Shown: one piece after another, positions 1-7,117 of the stretch
Layout of the letters: every line of letters begins with the position of its first letter
Position numbering within the stretch: the stretch's first letter is position 1
Origin: Actinomycetales bacterium
GTDB taxonomy: Bacteria > Actinomycetota > Actinomycetes > Actinomycetales > Cellulomonadaceae
Direction of reading: 5' to 3'
NCBI GenBank assembly: GCA_012514835.1
Contig: JAAYZM010000139.1
Span: 1 to 15,104, forward strand
Length of the DNA stretch: 15,104 bases
The notes under the pieces: model-generated
Databases searched by the model: none
Seen by the model: only the letters and a program-made list of their open reading frames with translations
Told to the model about the DNA's origin: nothing
Translations under genes and position numbers: made by a program

Positions 1-1166
1 CGCGGGTACAGCCCCGCGACCCGTCCGCCCTGGTCCACGAACACCTTGCCCCAGTGCGGCCGTGCGCCGAGCGGTGCGAGCGCGTCCTCGATCGCCACGG
101 CCGCCCCGCGCACCTGGATCGAACGGGGGAACCACGTGAAGTGCAGGCCCACGGTGTCGCGCGCGTACGCGCTCGACAACCAGTGCGTGTCCGCCGCGAT
201 GGTGCGGAACTCGCTGACCTGGACCAGCTCGGCGAACATCGGGCTGAGCGCACGCAGTATTTCGATGGCCTCGACGGCCCGCTCGCGCGGCACGAGGTAC
301 TCCGACTGGAGCTCCGCGCCCGCGCTGGGCATGTGGTCCGCCTTGAAGTGGGGGAGCCGCTCGTGCCATGGCCCCGGGACCCCGAGCTGCTCGGTGCAGT
401 TCACGGGGTCGACGCTTCGGATGGGGTGCAGCTTCGTGTCCGACGACGGCGCCCCGAACAGCTCTCCTCGTTCCTGGTACTCCCCGCCGGGCGCGAGCCG
501 GGTCTTGCGCCACACCTGGTCCACCGCATCGGGCTGCCACGTGGTGAACATGCTCACGGAGTCCGCGCTCGCGAACACCTCGTCGAGGTACTTGAGCGCG
601 GCGTCCCACGGCAGGTCGGTGTGGACCTCTTGCGCCACGTCATAGGTGGGCTCGACGTCAAGCGTGATGCGTGTCGCGACGCCGAGCGCGCCGAGCGAGA
701 CGACCACCCCGTCAAAGTCCGGCTCACCACGCTCGACCCGCCGGAGCTCGCCGTCGGCGTCGACGATCTCGATCGCCGCGACCGCGCTCGTGAGCGATCC
801 AGACCGGTCTCCCGAGCCGTGGCTCGCCGTGGCGACCGCCCCGCCGATCGCGAGGTGGGGGAGCGACGCCATGTTGTGCAGCGCGAGCCCTTCGGCCTGG
901 AGCGCGTCGGCGAGCACGCCGTAGCGGGTGCCCGATCCGACCTCGACGGTGGTGCGGTCCGCGCTGACCCGGATGTCCGGGTCGACCCTGTCGAGCACCA
1001 CGAGGTCGCCGGACGTGTCTGACACGTCCGAGAACGCGTGCCGGGTGCCGAGCGCACGTACGTGCTCGCTCGCGGCGACGATCCGCTGCAGCTCCTCGAT
1101 GGATTCCGGGTGGTGGATCCGGGACGTTCGGTAGGCGACGTTGCCCGCCCAGTTGGTCTCGTTCAC
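1..1166 (-). CDS. aldO: FAD-linked alditol oxidase-like protein (3' end outside window)
   Basis: This is a VAO-family flavoenzyme closely resembling actinobacterial alditol (xylitol) oxidase AldO, which oxidises the terminal hydroxyl of polyols and makes H2O2. 388 codons are present; the family is about 415-420 residues, so roughly 30 C-terminal residues are missing. The FAD-binding half contains RALGTRHAF, with His43 at the place of the AldO covalent FAD histidine, and ASLPHLAIGGAVATASHGSG at residues 100-119, with Ser101 at the AldO Ser106 position. The substrate half keeps SEFRT (Glu319, Arg321), LHFTW (His342) and HWGK (Lys374), matching AldO Glu320, Arg322, His343 and Lys375 as I recall them. 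The GTG at 1166 was chosen because NWAGNVAY directly follows, as in the family, and a TAGAGT box sits 6 nt upstream with no Shine-Dalgarno. A sugar-1,4-lactone oxidase is the main alternative. Confidence 0.85.
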   Translation of the reverse strand, partial: MNETNWAGNVAYRTSRIHHPESIEELQRIVAASEHVRALGTRHAFSDVSDTSGDLVVLDRVDPDIRVSADRTTVEVGSGTRYGVLADALQAEGLALHNMASLPHLAIGGAVATASHGSGDRSGSLTSAVAAIEIVDADGELRRVERGEPDFDGVVVSLGALGVATRITLDVEPTYDVAQEVHTDLPWDAALKYLDEVFASADSVSMFTTWQPDAVDQVWRKTRLAPGGEYQERGELFGAPSSDTKLHPIRSVDPVNCTEQLGVPGPWHERLPHFKADHMPSAGAELQSEYLVPRERAVEAIEILRALSPMFAELVQVSEFRTIAADTHWLSSAYARDTVGLHFTWFPRSIQVRGAAVAIEDALAPLGARPHWGKVFVDQGGRVAGLYP

Positions 1167-1172
1167 CCGATC

Positions 1173-1178
1173 ACTCTA
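1173..1178 (-). promoter_or_regulatory. Candidate leaderless -10 box of the alditol oxidase gene
   Basis: On the minus strand TAGAGT (a TAnnnT box) is followed by exactly six bases and then the GTG start. No purine-rich ribosome site lies between, so transcription probably starts on the start codon. The -35 region is unclear; GGTGAC at 1199-1194 is only 15 nt away. Confidence 0.5.
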
Positions 1179-1227
1179 GGGCGGAGGTCCCAGGTCACCG
1201 GCGACGGAGGTCCCTTGCGAGCGGCGT

Positions 1228-1233
1228 TAGGCT
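1228..1233 (+). promoter_or_regulatory. Candidate -10 box for the small membrane protein gene
   Basis: TAGGCT fits the actinobacterial TAnnnT pattern and would place a transcription start near 1240, just upstream of the Shine-Dalgarno at 1245-1252. No convincing -35 hexamer is seen. It shares the short intergenic space with the divergent oxidase promoter. Confidence 0.25.
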
Positions 1234-1244
1234 GCTCGGGACCC

Positions 1245-1252
1245 GAGGAGGT
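1245..1252 (+). promoter_or_regulatory. Strong Shine-Dalgarno that decides an unusual start
   Basis: GAGGAGGT is complementary to the 16S rRNA 3' end over its whole length. Its AGGAGG core ends at 1251, 6 nt before the ATC codon at 1258. The first in-frame ATG (1273) is 21 nt away, too far for normal use of this site. Confidence 0.6.
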
Positions 1253-1257
1253 GCACG

Positions 1258-1512
1258 ATCGAGATCATCCTGATGTCCGTGGCTGCGGGCGTGCTGCTCG
1301 GCGGCCTCGCGGGTGAGGCGCGACGCCAGCAGAGCCTCAAGGCCTACGCGATCGTCGTGATCGCCTACGTTGGGGCCGTGGGCGGGCTGTTCGTGTGGAG
1401 CGGCATGTCGCTCGACCCGTGGGTGATCCCCCTCGTCATCTCGTTCCTCCTCGTCTTCGTGCTGTGGCTGCCGAAGAAGAAGAAGGCTCCGCCCCCTCCC
1501 GCCGAGGACTGA
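1258..1512 (+). CDS. Small hydrophobic membrane protein, probable ATC start
   Basis: A protein of 84 residues if read from ATC 1258, or 79 from ATG 1273. I do not recognise the family. From ATC the N-terminus is (M)EIILMSVAAGVLLGGLAG, a full-length membrane helix; from the ATG the same helix would be only about 14 residues. Two further helices follow (around AYAIVVIAYVGAVGGLFVW and WVIPLVISFLLVFVLWLP), then a cytoplasmic-looking KKKKAPPPPAED tail. The Shine-Dalgarno at 1245-1252 fits only the ATC. It is divergent from the oxidase gene and convergent with the HNH gene, whose stop is 39 nt beyond. There are no catalytic motifs; function unknown. That the frame is real is fairly sure; the ATC start is an inference. 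Confidence 0.65.
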   Translation: MEIILMSVAAGVLLGGLAGEARRQQSLKAYAIVVIAYVGAVGGLFVWSGMSLDPWVIPLVISFLLVFVLWLPKKKKAPPPPAED

Positions 1513-1551
1513 CTCGCACGCGCTGCGCCGAGCTGACGCGCGACGCTGCGC

Positions 1552-3218
1552 CTATGCGCTGCGGCGTGTGCGAGTACCCTCGCGTAGCCGATGGGCGAGG
1601 CGGGTGCGGCGTTCTGCTGCGGTGCGCGCGCGGGGGACGAGCTCGTACCGGGGTGGCTCGTAGTCGGGGTCGCCCGGCTTTGGCGGGTTCGGTGGTCTCA
1701 TCGGTGGGTCACCGTCGGTGTCGCCGAGGAGCACTGGGTCTTCGCTTGACGTGTCGGGTGGGGTCTTGACGAGGTCGAGGTCGTGGCGGTGGAGCTCATG
1801 GTGGTGGTAGGAGCACACGAGTACCCCACGCTTGGTGTCTGTTTCGCCGTGGTCTTCGTCCCACCAGTCGAGGTGGTGGACCTCGGCGTAGCGGGCGGGG
1901 GTGGTGCATTCGGGCCAGGCGCAGTGCTGATCGCGGGTCTCGACGGCGTGGCGTCGTGCTCCGGTGAACAGTCGTTGGGCGCGTCCGACGTTGAGGGGTT
2001 CACCTCGGGCACCGATGACCATGCGTCCGACCTTGGATCCGCAGATCAGCCGTCCCAGGTCCGCCGGGGGCACCAACGGCCCGTCAGCGATGCGGATCGT
2101 GGGGAATGGAGCGGCGCCCTGCTCAGCACCTTGGCTCTGCTTGGCACCCGTGCGGGTGTGGGTGGCGTTCTCGAGGTGGTTCTTCGCGTCGAGGAAGGTG
2201 GTCTCGGACATGGTGATCGTCACCAGGGTCGGGGCCTCGAGGTCGGGGGTGTGCTTGGCCTCGGTGAGGATGACGCCGGCGATGGTGTCCATCGCGTCGG
2301 CGTTGCGCTGCCCGAGGGTGCGGGTGTCCTCGACACCGGGGCGGGGGAGGCGGCTTCGACGGCGAGCTGGAAACGGTGCCCAGCAATGGGGTCGAGGAAC
2401 CCGTCGATCTTGGTGCCCTCGGGGCCGTGCATGATCCGCAGGTATCGCTTCGCGCGGGCCGCTTCCTGGGCGTCCTGGACCGTGGCGGGATGCTGGGCCG
2501 CAGCGAGCTCCTCGATCCGGCGACCGAACCGTTTGGGGTCAAGGTCGCGGGCCAGCTCAAGAACGAGCTCCGCCCCCTCGCCGGTCTGTAACGCGTCGCG
2601 AACCTGGGGGTCGGCGGTGTCGAGCACGGCGGAGAACTTCTGGGCGTGCGAGGAGGTGAACTCTCCCCGCGCGGCCGCGTCCAACCCACCCTCCAACGCG
2701 GTCAGGGTGCGTGCGGCCTGGGCTTCCCGCTTGACCGGGCCCAGGTCCTCACGCCCCTTGGCGGCCAGGTGCGCCTCGAAGGACCGCACCCCGGGGCGAC
2801 GCCAGTGCCCCGCTTCTTCTTGCGCCACCAGGATCGGGGCCTTCGCGACAGTCAACGACCGCGTCGTGCGGTCCACCGCGTCGATCACCCGCGTGCGCGC
2901 CGCCTCCGGCCACGAGGACGCCGCGCGCGTGACCCCGGCCAGCTCCGTGGCCGCGACCTCGAGCACGGCCGCCCACACCGCGGCAGACTCGCGACCATCC
3001 TCACTGCGCGCACCGCGGCCCACCGAGCCCGGCGGAGTCCCGGCGGCGTCAGACTCGCCCGGTACCGTCGAAGCAGGCCCACCATCCAGGGCCACACCGG
3101 CCCCGGGTGCGCCGTCGTCGGACGCGATTCCTGCCCCAGCGACACCGGACCCGAGGATCCCCGCCTCGGTGAGGGCGGCCCGCACCCGGGCAGACAGATC
3201 ACCGCTCGAAGCGACCAT
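1552..3218 (-). pseudogene. DUF222 / HNH endonuclease (13E12-like family), split by one frameshift
   Basis: The family, often multicopy in actinobacteria, pairs an N-terminal DUF222 domain with a C-terminal HNH nuclease and is often linked to mobile DNA; the role is poorly known. The N-terminal frame runs from ATG 3218 (MVASSGDLSARV) through DUF222-like sequence to LDPIAGHRFQLAVEAAS. The HNH half is in another frame: DTRTLGQRNADAMDTIAG, then DQHCAWPEC and CSYHHHELH with the AEVHHLDWW core, to the stop at 1552. The switch falls in the C-rich tract at 2338-2347 (as G runs on the plus strand); one extra base there would join both halves into about 555 residues, the normal size. Both halves keep family motifs, so the break is recent or a sequencing error in a homopolymer. 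The start has a GGGGGTG-like ribosome site. The gene converges on the small membrane gene. Confidence 0.85.
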
Positions 3219-3265
3219 CACACCCACCCCCTGCGCAGAGACTCGATCAAAGGACCCGACTGGAA

Positions 3266-3300
3266 CGTATGTCCTAGTATCGCACCATATGTCCGATACG
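3266..3300. promoter_or_regulatory. AT-rich nested-repeat island upstream of the HNH gene
   Basis: Within the 238-bp gap 3219-3456 this is the least GC-rich stretch. TATGTCC occurs at 3268-3274 and 3288-3294 (20 bp apart, two helical turns). GTATCG (3277-3282) and CGATAC (3294-3299) are inverted, and CGTAT/ATACG bracket the whole. This looks like a promoter/operator for the minus-strand HNH gene, possibly also firing rightward through TAGTAT at 3275-3280. No known binding motif is recognised. Confidence 0.35.
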
Positions 3301-3375
3301 TCAACCCTTGAACTGAACCAGATTTCACGAACTGCGAGCAGAGCCGAACCCGCACCACCAGGTCTACCCGACGCC

Positions 3376-3405
3376 ACCGACATCGAGTCCACCGACATCG
3401 AGTCC
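3376..3405. repeat. Tandem 15-bp repeat, two copies
   Basis: ACCGACATCGAGTCC occurs twice head to tail in the gap before metB. It lies in a plus-strand frame (3289-3447), where it would encode TDIES twice, but that frame is not convincing as a gene. No function is inferred. Confidence 0.6.
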
Positions 3406-3444
3406 ACCTCCACCCCCGAGTCCTGCACCCCGCCCAAGAAGGCC

Positions 3445-3450
3445 TAGCCT
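3445..3450 (+). promoter_or_regulatory. Candidate leaderless -10 box of metB
   Basis: TAGCCT is followed by six bases (GGGACC) and the GTG start of metB; there is no Shine-Dalgarno. The 12-mer GGCCTAGCCTGG at 3441-3452 recurs at the same place before ilvA (9567-9578), which supports a shared leaderless promoter type. Confidence 0.55.
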
Positions 3451-3456
3451 GGGACC

Positions 3457-4665
3457 GTGAATCCCGCAGACCTCCCCGACTGGACCAAGTCCGGCTTCGC
3501 CACGCGCGCCATCCACGCCGGCCAGGACCCCGACCCGCTCACGGGTGCCGTGGTCCCGCCCATCTACCAGGTGTCGACCTACAAGCAGGACGGTGTGGGA
3601 GGGCTGCGCGGCGGGTACGAGTACTCGCGCTCGGCCAACCCGACCCGCACGGCCCTCGAGACGGCACTCGCCAGCGCGGAGGGCGGTGACGCGGCGTTCG
3701 CCTTCGCGTCGGGCCTCGCGGCGGAGGACACCCTGCTGCGCGCGATGCTGCGCCCGGGTGACCACGTGGTGCTCGGCAACGACGCGTACGGCGGCACGTA
3801 CCGGCTGATCGCGCGGGTGTTCGGCCCGTGGGGGATCGAGCACACGGCGGTGGACCTCAACGACCCGGAGGCCGTCGCGAACGCCATCGAACCGGGCCGC
3901 ACCAAGGCCGTCTGGACGGAGACGCCCACCAACCCGCTCCTGGGCGTGGTGGACATCGCCGCGCTCGCCGCAGCGGCCCGCAGCGCCGGCGCGGTCCTCG
4001 TGGTCGACAACACCTTCGCCACGCCCTACCTGCAGCAGCCGCTCGCGCTCGGCGCGGACGTGGTGGTGCACTCGACCACCAAGTACATCGGCGGGCACAG
4101 CGACGTGGTGGGCGGGGCGCTCGTCGTCGGCGACGGGGCTCAGCTCCCCGTGGGCCTCGAGGGCCCCACGGGCTCGACGAAGCTCGCGGACGCCGTGGCC
4201 TTCCACCAGAACGCGTCGGGCGCCGTGAGCGGCCCGTTCGACTCGTGGCTCACGCTGCGCGGCCTGAAGACCCTCGCCGTGCGCATGGACCGCCACTCCG
4301 GCAACGCCCTCGAGATCGCCCGCTTCCTCGAGGATCACCCCAAGGTGACCGAGGTGCTCTACCCGGGCCTCGAGTCCCACCCGCACCACGAGATCGCCAA
4401 GCGCCAGATGAGCGGCTTCGGCGGCATGGTCTCGCTGCGCACGGGGTCCGCGGAGTCCGCGCTCGCGCTGTGCGACCGCACGCACGTGTTCACGCTCGCG
4501 GAATCCCTGGGCGGCGTCGAGTCGCTCATCGAGCACCCGGGCAAGATGACGCACGGGTCCGTCGCGGGCACCGACCTCGAGGTGCCGGACGACCTCGTGC
4601 GCATCTCCGTGGGCATCGAGGACCTCGCCGACCAGCTCGCGGACCTCGACCAAGCCCTGCGGTAA
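3457..4665 (+). CDS. metB: Cystathionine gamma-synthase (PLP enzyme)
   Basis: A 402-residue Cys/Met-metabolism PLP enzyme, the usual size, probably a cytosolic tetramer. It would join an activated homoserine ester to cysteine to give cystathionine on the way to methionine. Visible motifs are TRAIHAGQDPDPLTGAVVPP near the N-terminus, GYEYSRSANPTR (Tyr56, Arg58, phosphate contact from the partner subunit), AYGGT (Tyr111), VVDNTFATP (Asp184, pyridine nitrogen) and HSTTKYIGGHSD with the Schiff-base Lys209. AESLGGVESLIEHP and the end DLVRISVGIEDLADQLADLDQAL are strongly like mycobacterial MetB. Cystathionine gamma-lyase is the main alternative, since the two are hard to separate by sequence. The GTG start fits the leaderless promoter. 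Transcription ends at the hairpin 4733-4773, where it meets the secreted-protein operon. Confidence 0.93.
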   Translation: MNPADLPDWTKSGFATRAIHAGQDPDPLTGAVVPPIYQVSTYKQDGVGGLRGGYEYSRSANPTRTALETALASAEGGDAAFAFASGLAAEDTLLRAMLRPGDHVVLGNDAYGGTYRLIARVFGPWGIEHTAVDLNDPEAVANAIEPGRTKAVWTETPTNPLLGVVDIAALAAAARSAGAVLVVDNTFATPYLQQPLALGADVVVHSTTKYIGGHSDVVGGALVVGDGAQLPVGLEGPTGSTKLADAVAFHQNASGAVSGPFDSWLTLRGLKTLAVRMDRHSGNALEIARFLEDHPKVTEVLYPGLESHPHHEIAKRQMSGFGGMVSLRTGSAESALALCDRTHVFTLAESLGGVESLIEHPGKMTHGSVAGTDLEVPDDLVRISVGIEDLADQLADLDQALR

Positions 4666-4732
4666 GGGGGCCGACGACGGCGCCCCCGGGCTGACTCGCA
4701 CACCGAGGCCCGGGCACGCGCCCGCACACGAC

Positions 4733-4773
4733 GACGAAGGCCCCGGGAGCTCTCCATCTCCCGGGGCCTCGTC
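4733..4773. terminator. Bidirectional hairpin terminator between metB and the secreted-protein operon
   Basis: AGGCCCCGGGAG (4738-4749) pairs perfectly with CTCCCGGGGCCT (4758-4769) around an 8-nt loop. GACG/CGTC extends the stem by four pairs past a single bulged A at 4737. No clear U tract follows on either side, which is common in actinobacteria. It lies 67 nt after the metB stop and 10 nt beyond the end of the convergent gene. Confidence 0.85.
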
Positions 4774-4783
4774 TTGCGCGTGG

Positions 4784-7084
4784 TCAGCGCACGCGCAGCT
4801 TGGAGGTGGTGGACTTCTTGTTCTTGACGTAGGAGCGCCACTTCTTGGCCGGGTAGTAGGTGGCGCGGACCTTGTGGGTGCCCTTGGCAAGGCGGGGCAG
4901 GGTGATGCGGATCTTGCCGCGGTGACGAGACTTCAGGGTTACGGTGCGGGACTTCTTGCCGTAGGTGACCTTGATCTTGCCGGTGGGCTTGCTGGTCAGG
5001 GAGGTGCGCACGCGCACGGTGACCTTGACTCGCTGGGTCTTCTTGGCCTTCTTGGGTACGGAGATGGTGACCTTGGGCTTGGCCTTCTTGACCTTGGTCT
5101 TGACCGTGACGGTCTTGAGGTACTTCGCGGAGCTGCCGGTGGGGGTGTAGCGCACGGCGAGGGTCCCGGTGGGCTTGCGGCGGGTCACGGTGAAGGTGCG
5201 CACCCCGCGGTGCTTGGTGGACAGGGTAACGGTGCGGGTCTTCTTGCCGTAGCGCACGCGCAGCTTGCCTGTGGGGCGGGTGACCTTCGAGGAACGGACC
5301 TTGACCTGCAGGCGCACCCTGGAGCGGGTGGTGCCCTTGGCGAGCACCTTCACGGCGACCTTGGGGGCGACCTTGACCACGGGCTCGGGCTTGGGCTCAG
5401 GCTTCGGCTCGGGGTCCGGCACAGGAGCGTCGCGCAGGGGGACGACGACGCCGGATCGTGGCTTCGTGGTCCCTGCCTTCGACTCGTCGGCTACTGGCAC
5501 CGTGGTGTCAGACGTCCAGTACACGCCCCGCCCGTCAGGCCAGGTGACCTGCACCCGGTATAGCGCCTGAGGGTGTGCGCCATCGGCCGTGAAGCTGCCG
5601 TCGGCCGCGACCGGGACAGGGGTGCCGAGCTCCGACCAGTCCAGCGAGCCCATGAACTCGGACTGCGTGTGGAGCGTGACCGTCGGCGGTGTCGCGGCGT
5701 CGTAGGTGAAGCCTTCGGGCAGCTCGACGCGTCCCTCGAGCGTGGTGAACGCCGTGAGTGTCGCGTCGATGCCGCTTGCGGGTGCGGTGATCTCGCGTGC
5801 GTCGCTCGTGAGCGGGTACAACAGCCCGTCGGTGCCGATGTACCCGTCTGCGGTGGTCGCAGCGGCCCACGACGGGCGGTTGTGGATGGAGACCTGGTAC
5901 GCGGTCCCGGGGCGCAACCCGACGAACTCGTAGCTGCCGTCGGGCTCGACGCCGACCTCGCGGTTGAGGTACTTGGAGGAGCTGAGCAGCGCGAACGCGC
6001 TCGAGCTGAGCGTGACGCCGTCGGCCACGGAGACCTTTCCGCTGATCGTCGCGGCCCGCACGGGGTGGAGGTCGATCACTGACCCTGCGGCGACCTCGGT
6101 CGCGTCCGTGGCTTCCTCTGGCCACGTCCCGTCGGCACGGTAATAGCCGTTGAGCAGGGCCCCGCGGTTGTAGAGGCTGATGCGATAGCTGCCGCCCTCG
6201 ACGGCGGCGCCGAAGTAGAACTGTCCGTCGGGCTGGACCTTGGCCTCACGCATGATGCCGTTGATCGGCCCCTCGAAGGAGAGCGTGGCCTCCGCACCGG
6301 CCATGCCTGCGGGCATGTGCACGGTCCCGCGAACCGCAGGGCGCAGCATGCTCGCGTCCGCCGCGAGCTCGAGTCCGGTAGTACCCACGGTGACGGGGGC
6401 GCGGTCCGCGCTGTCGAGCGAGAGGTCGCCGTCGGCCGTCACCCACGCGTAGTGCAGGTAGTTGTGGTTGACACGAAGGTAGAACGACTCGCCGACGGGC
6501 AGGCCGGTGTCGAGGAAGGTGCCGTCGGCGTTCACGTGCAGCCACTTCTCGCGGTTGTTGCCGGTGAACGACGTCCGGAAGATCTCGATGTCAACGTCAT
6601 CGCGGAGCCACGTCGGGAAGGCCGCCGGCAGTTCGAGATGACCCCCGATCGAGCCCGCGAGCTGGGGTGCGATCGTGAGCCCTGCCGTGCCGGTCGAGAA
6701 CCTGTGACCGTTGTACCCGCCCGTCGCGAGCACGCCGTCGGTCCGCAGCCACCCATCTGCGGTGACCTTGTTGGGGTCCCTGAACGTGAGGAAGTAGCTG
6801 GTCGAGGCGTTGAGCCCCGAGATCGTGAAGGTGCCGTCCGTCGGGTTGATGGTGGCGCGATGGTTATCGTCGGAGAACAGGTTGCTCGTCGTGGCCGTCA
6901 CGACCACCCTCGAGAGCCAGTCTGACGGCGCACCGGTGGGCGGCACAACGGTCCCCGTGATCTCGGTGTCCGTGGCCGCGTGCGCGGGGACAGGACCGCC
7001 GACGACGGCGAGCGTGAGGGCGAGCAGCGCGATGAGGGGACTGCGCAGCGCGACGGGGATACCGCGTAGCGGGCCGGTGGTCAT
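4784..7084 (-). CDS. Secreted repeat protein A with basic Ig-like tail
   Basis: 766 residues, family unnamed to me. A Sec signal peptide spans residues 1-36 (IALLALTLAVVGGPVPAHA, likely cut AHA/ATD). Five repeats of about 100 residues follow (roughly 40-143, 145-248, 249-343, 345-446, 448-550). Each resembles a carboxypeptidase-regulatory-like beta sandwich, with a G-x-V opening strand, a DG[TSQ]F/Y strand and an aromatic-x-x-DG turn (GWLRTDG, AWVTADG, GYYRADG, GYIGTDG; variant VYWTSDT in the last). A PEPKPEP linker (551-568) leads to two Ig-like domains (570-665, 668-766), each with PTGK and YGKK[TS]R; residues 571-766 hold 64 Lys/Arg and no Asp/Glu. No LPxTG or transmembrane anchor is seen; the tail may bind wall polyanions (inference). 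Start: AGGAAG 9 nt before ATG 7084; a frame start at 7114 lacks a ribosome site. It is second in an operon, 33 nt after paralog B. Confidence 0.85.
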   Translation of the reverse strand: MTTGPLRGIPVALRSPLIALLALTLAVVGGPVPAHAATDTEITGTVVPPTGAPSDWLSRVVVTATTSNLFSDDNHRATINPTDGTFTISGLNASTSYFLTFRDPNKVTADGWLRTDGVLATGGYNGHRFSTGTAGLTIAPQLAGSIGGHLELPAAFPTWLRDDVDIEIFRTSFTGNNREKWLHVNADGTFLDTGLPVGESFYLRVNHNYLHYAWVTADGDLSLDSADRAPVTVGTTGLELAADASMLRPAVRGTVHMPAGMAGAEATLSFEGPINGIMREAKVQPDGQFYFGAAVEGGSYRISLYNRGALLNGYYRADGTWPEEATDATEVAAGSVIDLHPVRAATISGKVSVADGVTLSSSAFALLSSSKYLNREVGVEPDGSYEFVGLRPGTAYQVSIHNRPSWAAATTADGYIGTDGLLYPLTSDAREITAPASGIDATLTAFTTLEGRVELPEGFTYDAATPPTVTLHTQSEFMGSLDWSELGTPVPVAADGSFTADGAHPQALYRVQVTWPDGRGVYWTSDTTVPVADESKAGTTKPRSGVVVPLRDAPVPDPEPKPEPKPEPVVKVAPKVAVKVLAKGTTRSRVRLQVKVRSSKVTRPTGKLRVRYGKKTRTVTLSTKHRGVRTFTVTRRKPTGTLAVRYTPTGSSAKYLKTVTVKTKVKKAKPKVTISVPKKAKKTQRVKVTVRVRTSLTSKPTGKIKVTYGKKSRTVTLKSRHRGKIRITLPRLAKGTHKVRATYYPAKKWRSYVKNKKSTTSKLRVR
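6996..7036 (-). repeat. Signal-peptide DNA repeat, copy in gene A
   Basis: These 41 bp are identical to 9321-9361 in gene B, and the identity resumes for 12 bp after two mismatches (6980-6991 versus 9305-9316). They encode the hydrophobic core of the signal peptide. The following mature domains are far more diverged. Confidence 0.9.
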
Positions 7085-7117
7085 GGGTGTGGTCTTCCTG
7101 GTGGGGAGGGGCATGGG

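Noticed and set aside
54..1022. 322-codon plus-strand frame over the oxidase gene
   Set aside because: Arg/Asp/Val-rich composition typical of the antisense frame; the minus strand carries conserved AldO motifs.
1512..1575. ACTCGCAC / GTGCGAGT inverted repeat as a terminator for the small membrane and HNH genes
   Set aside because: Only 8 bp of perfect stem with a 48-nt loop that extends into HNH coding sequence; too weak to call.
1783..3447. 554-codon plus-strand open frame opposite the HNH gene
   Set aside because: It is antisense to clear DUF222/HNH coding sequence, its product is low-complexity Ala/Pro/Ser/Arg, and no domain is visible. It is a GC-rich shadow frame.
3364..4890. 508-codon minus-strand frame opposite metB
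   Set aside because: It crosses the terminator and the end of another gene, and is low-complexity Arg/Glu/Val; metB on the plus strand is certain.
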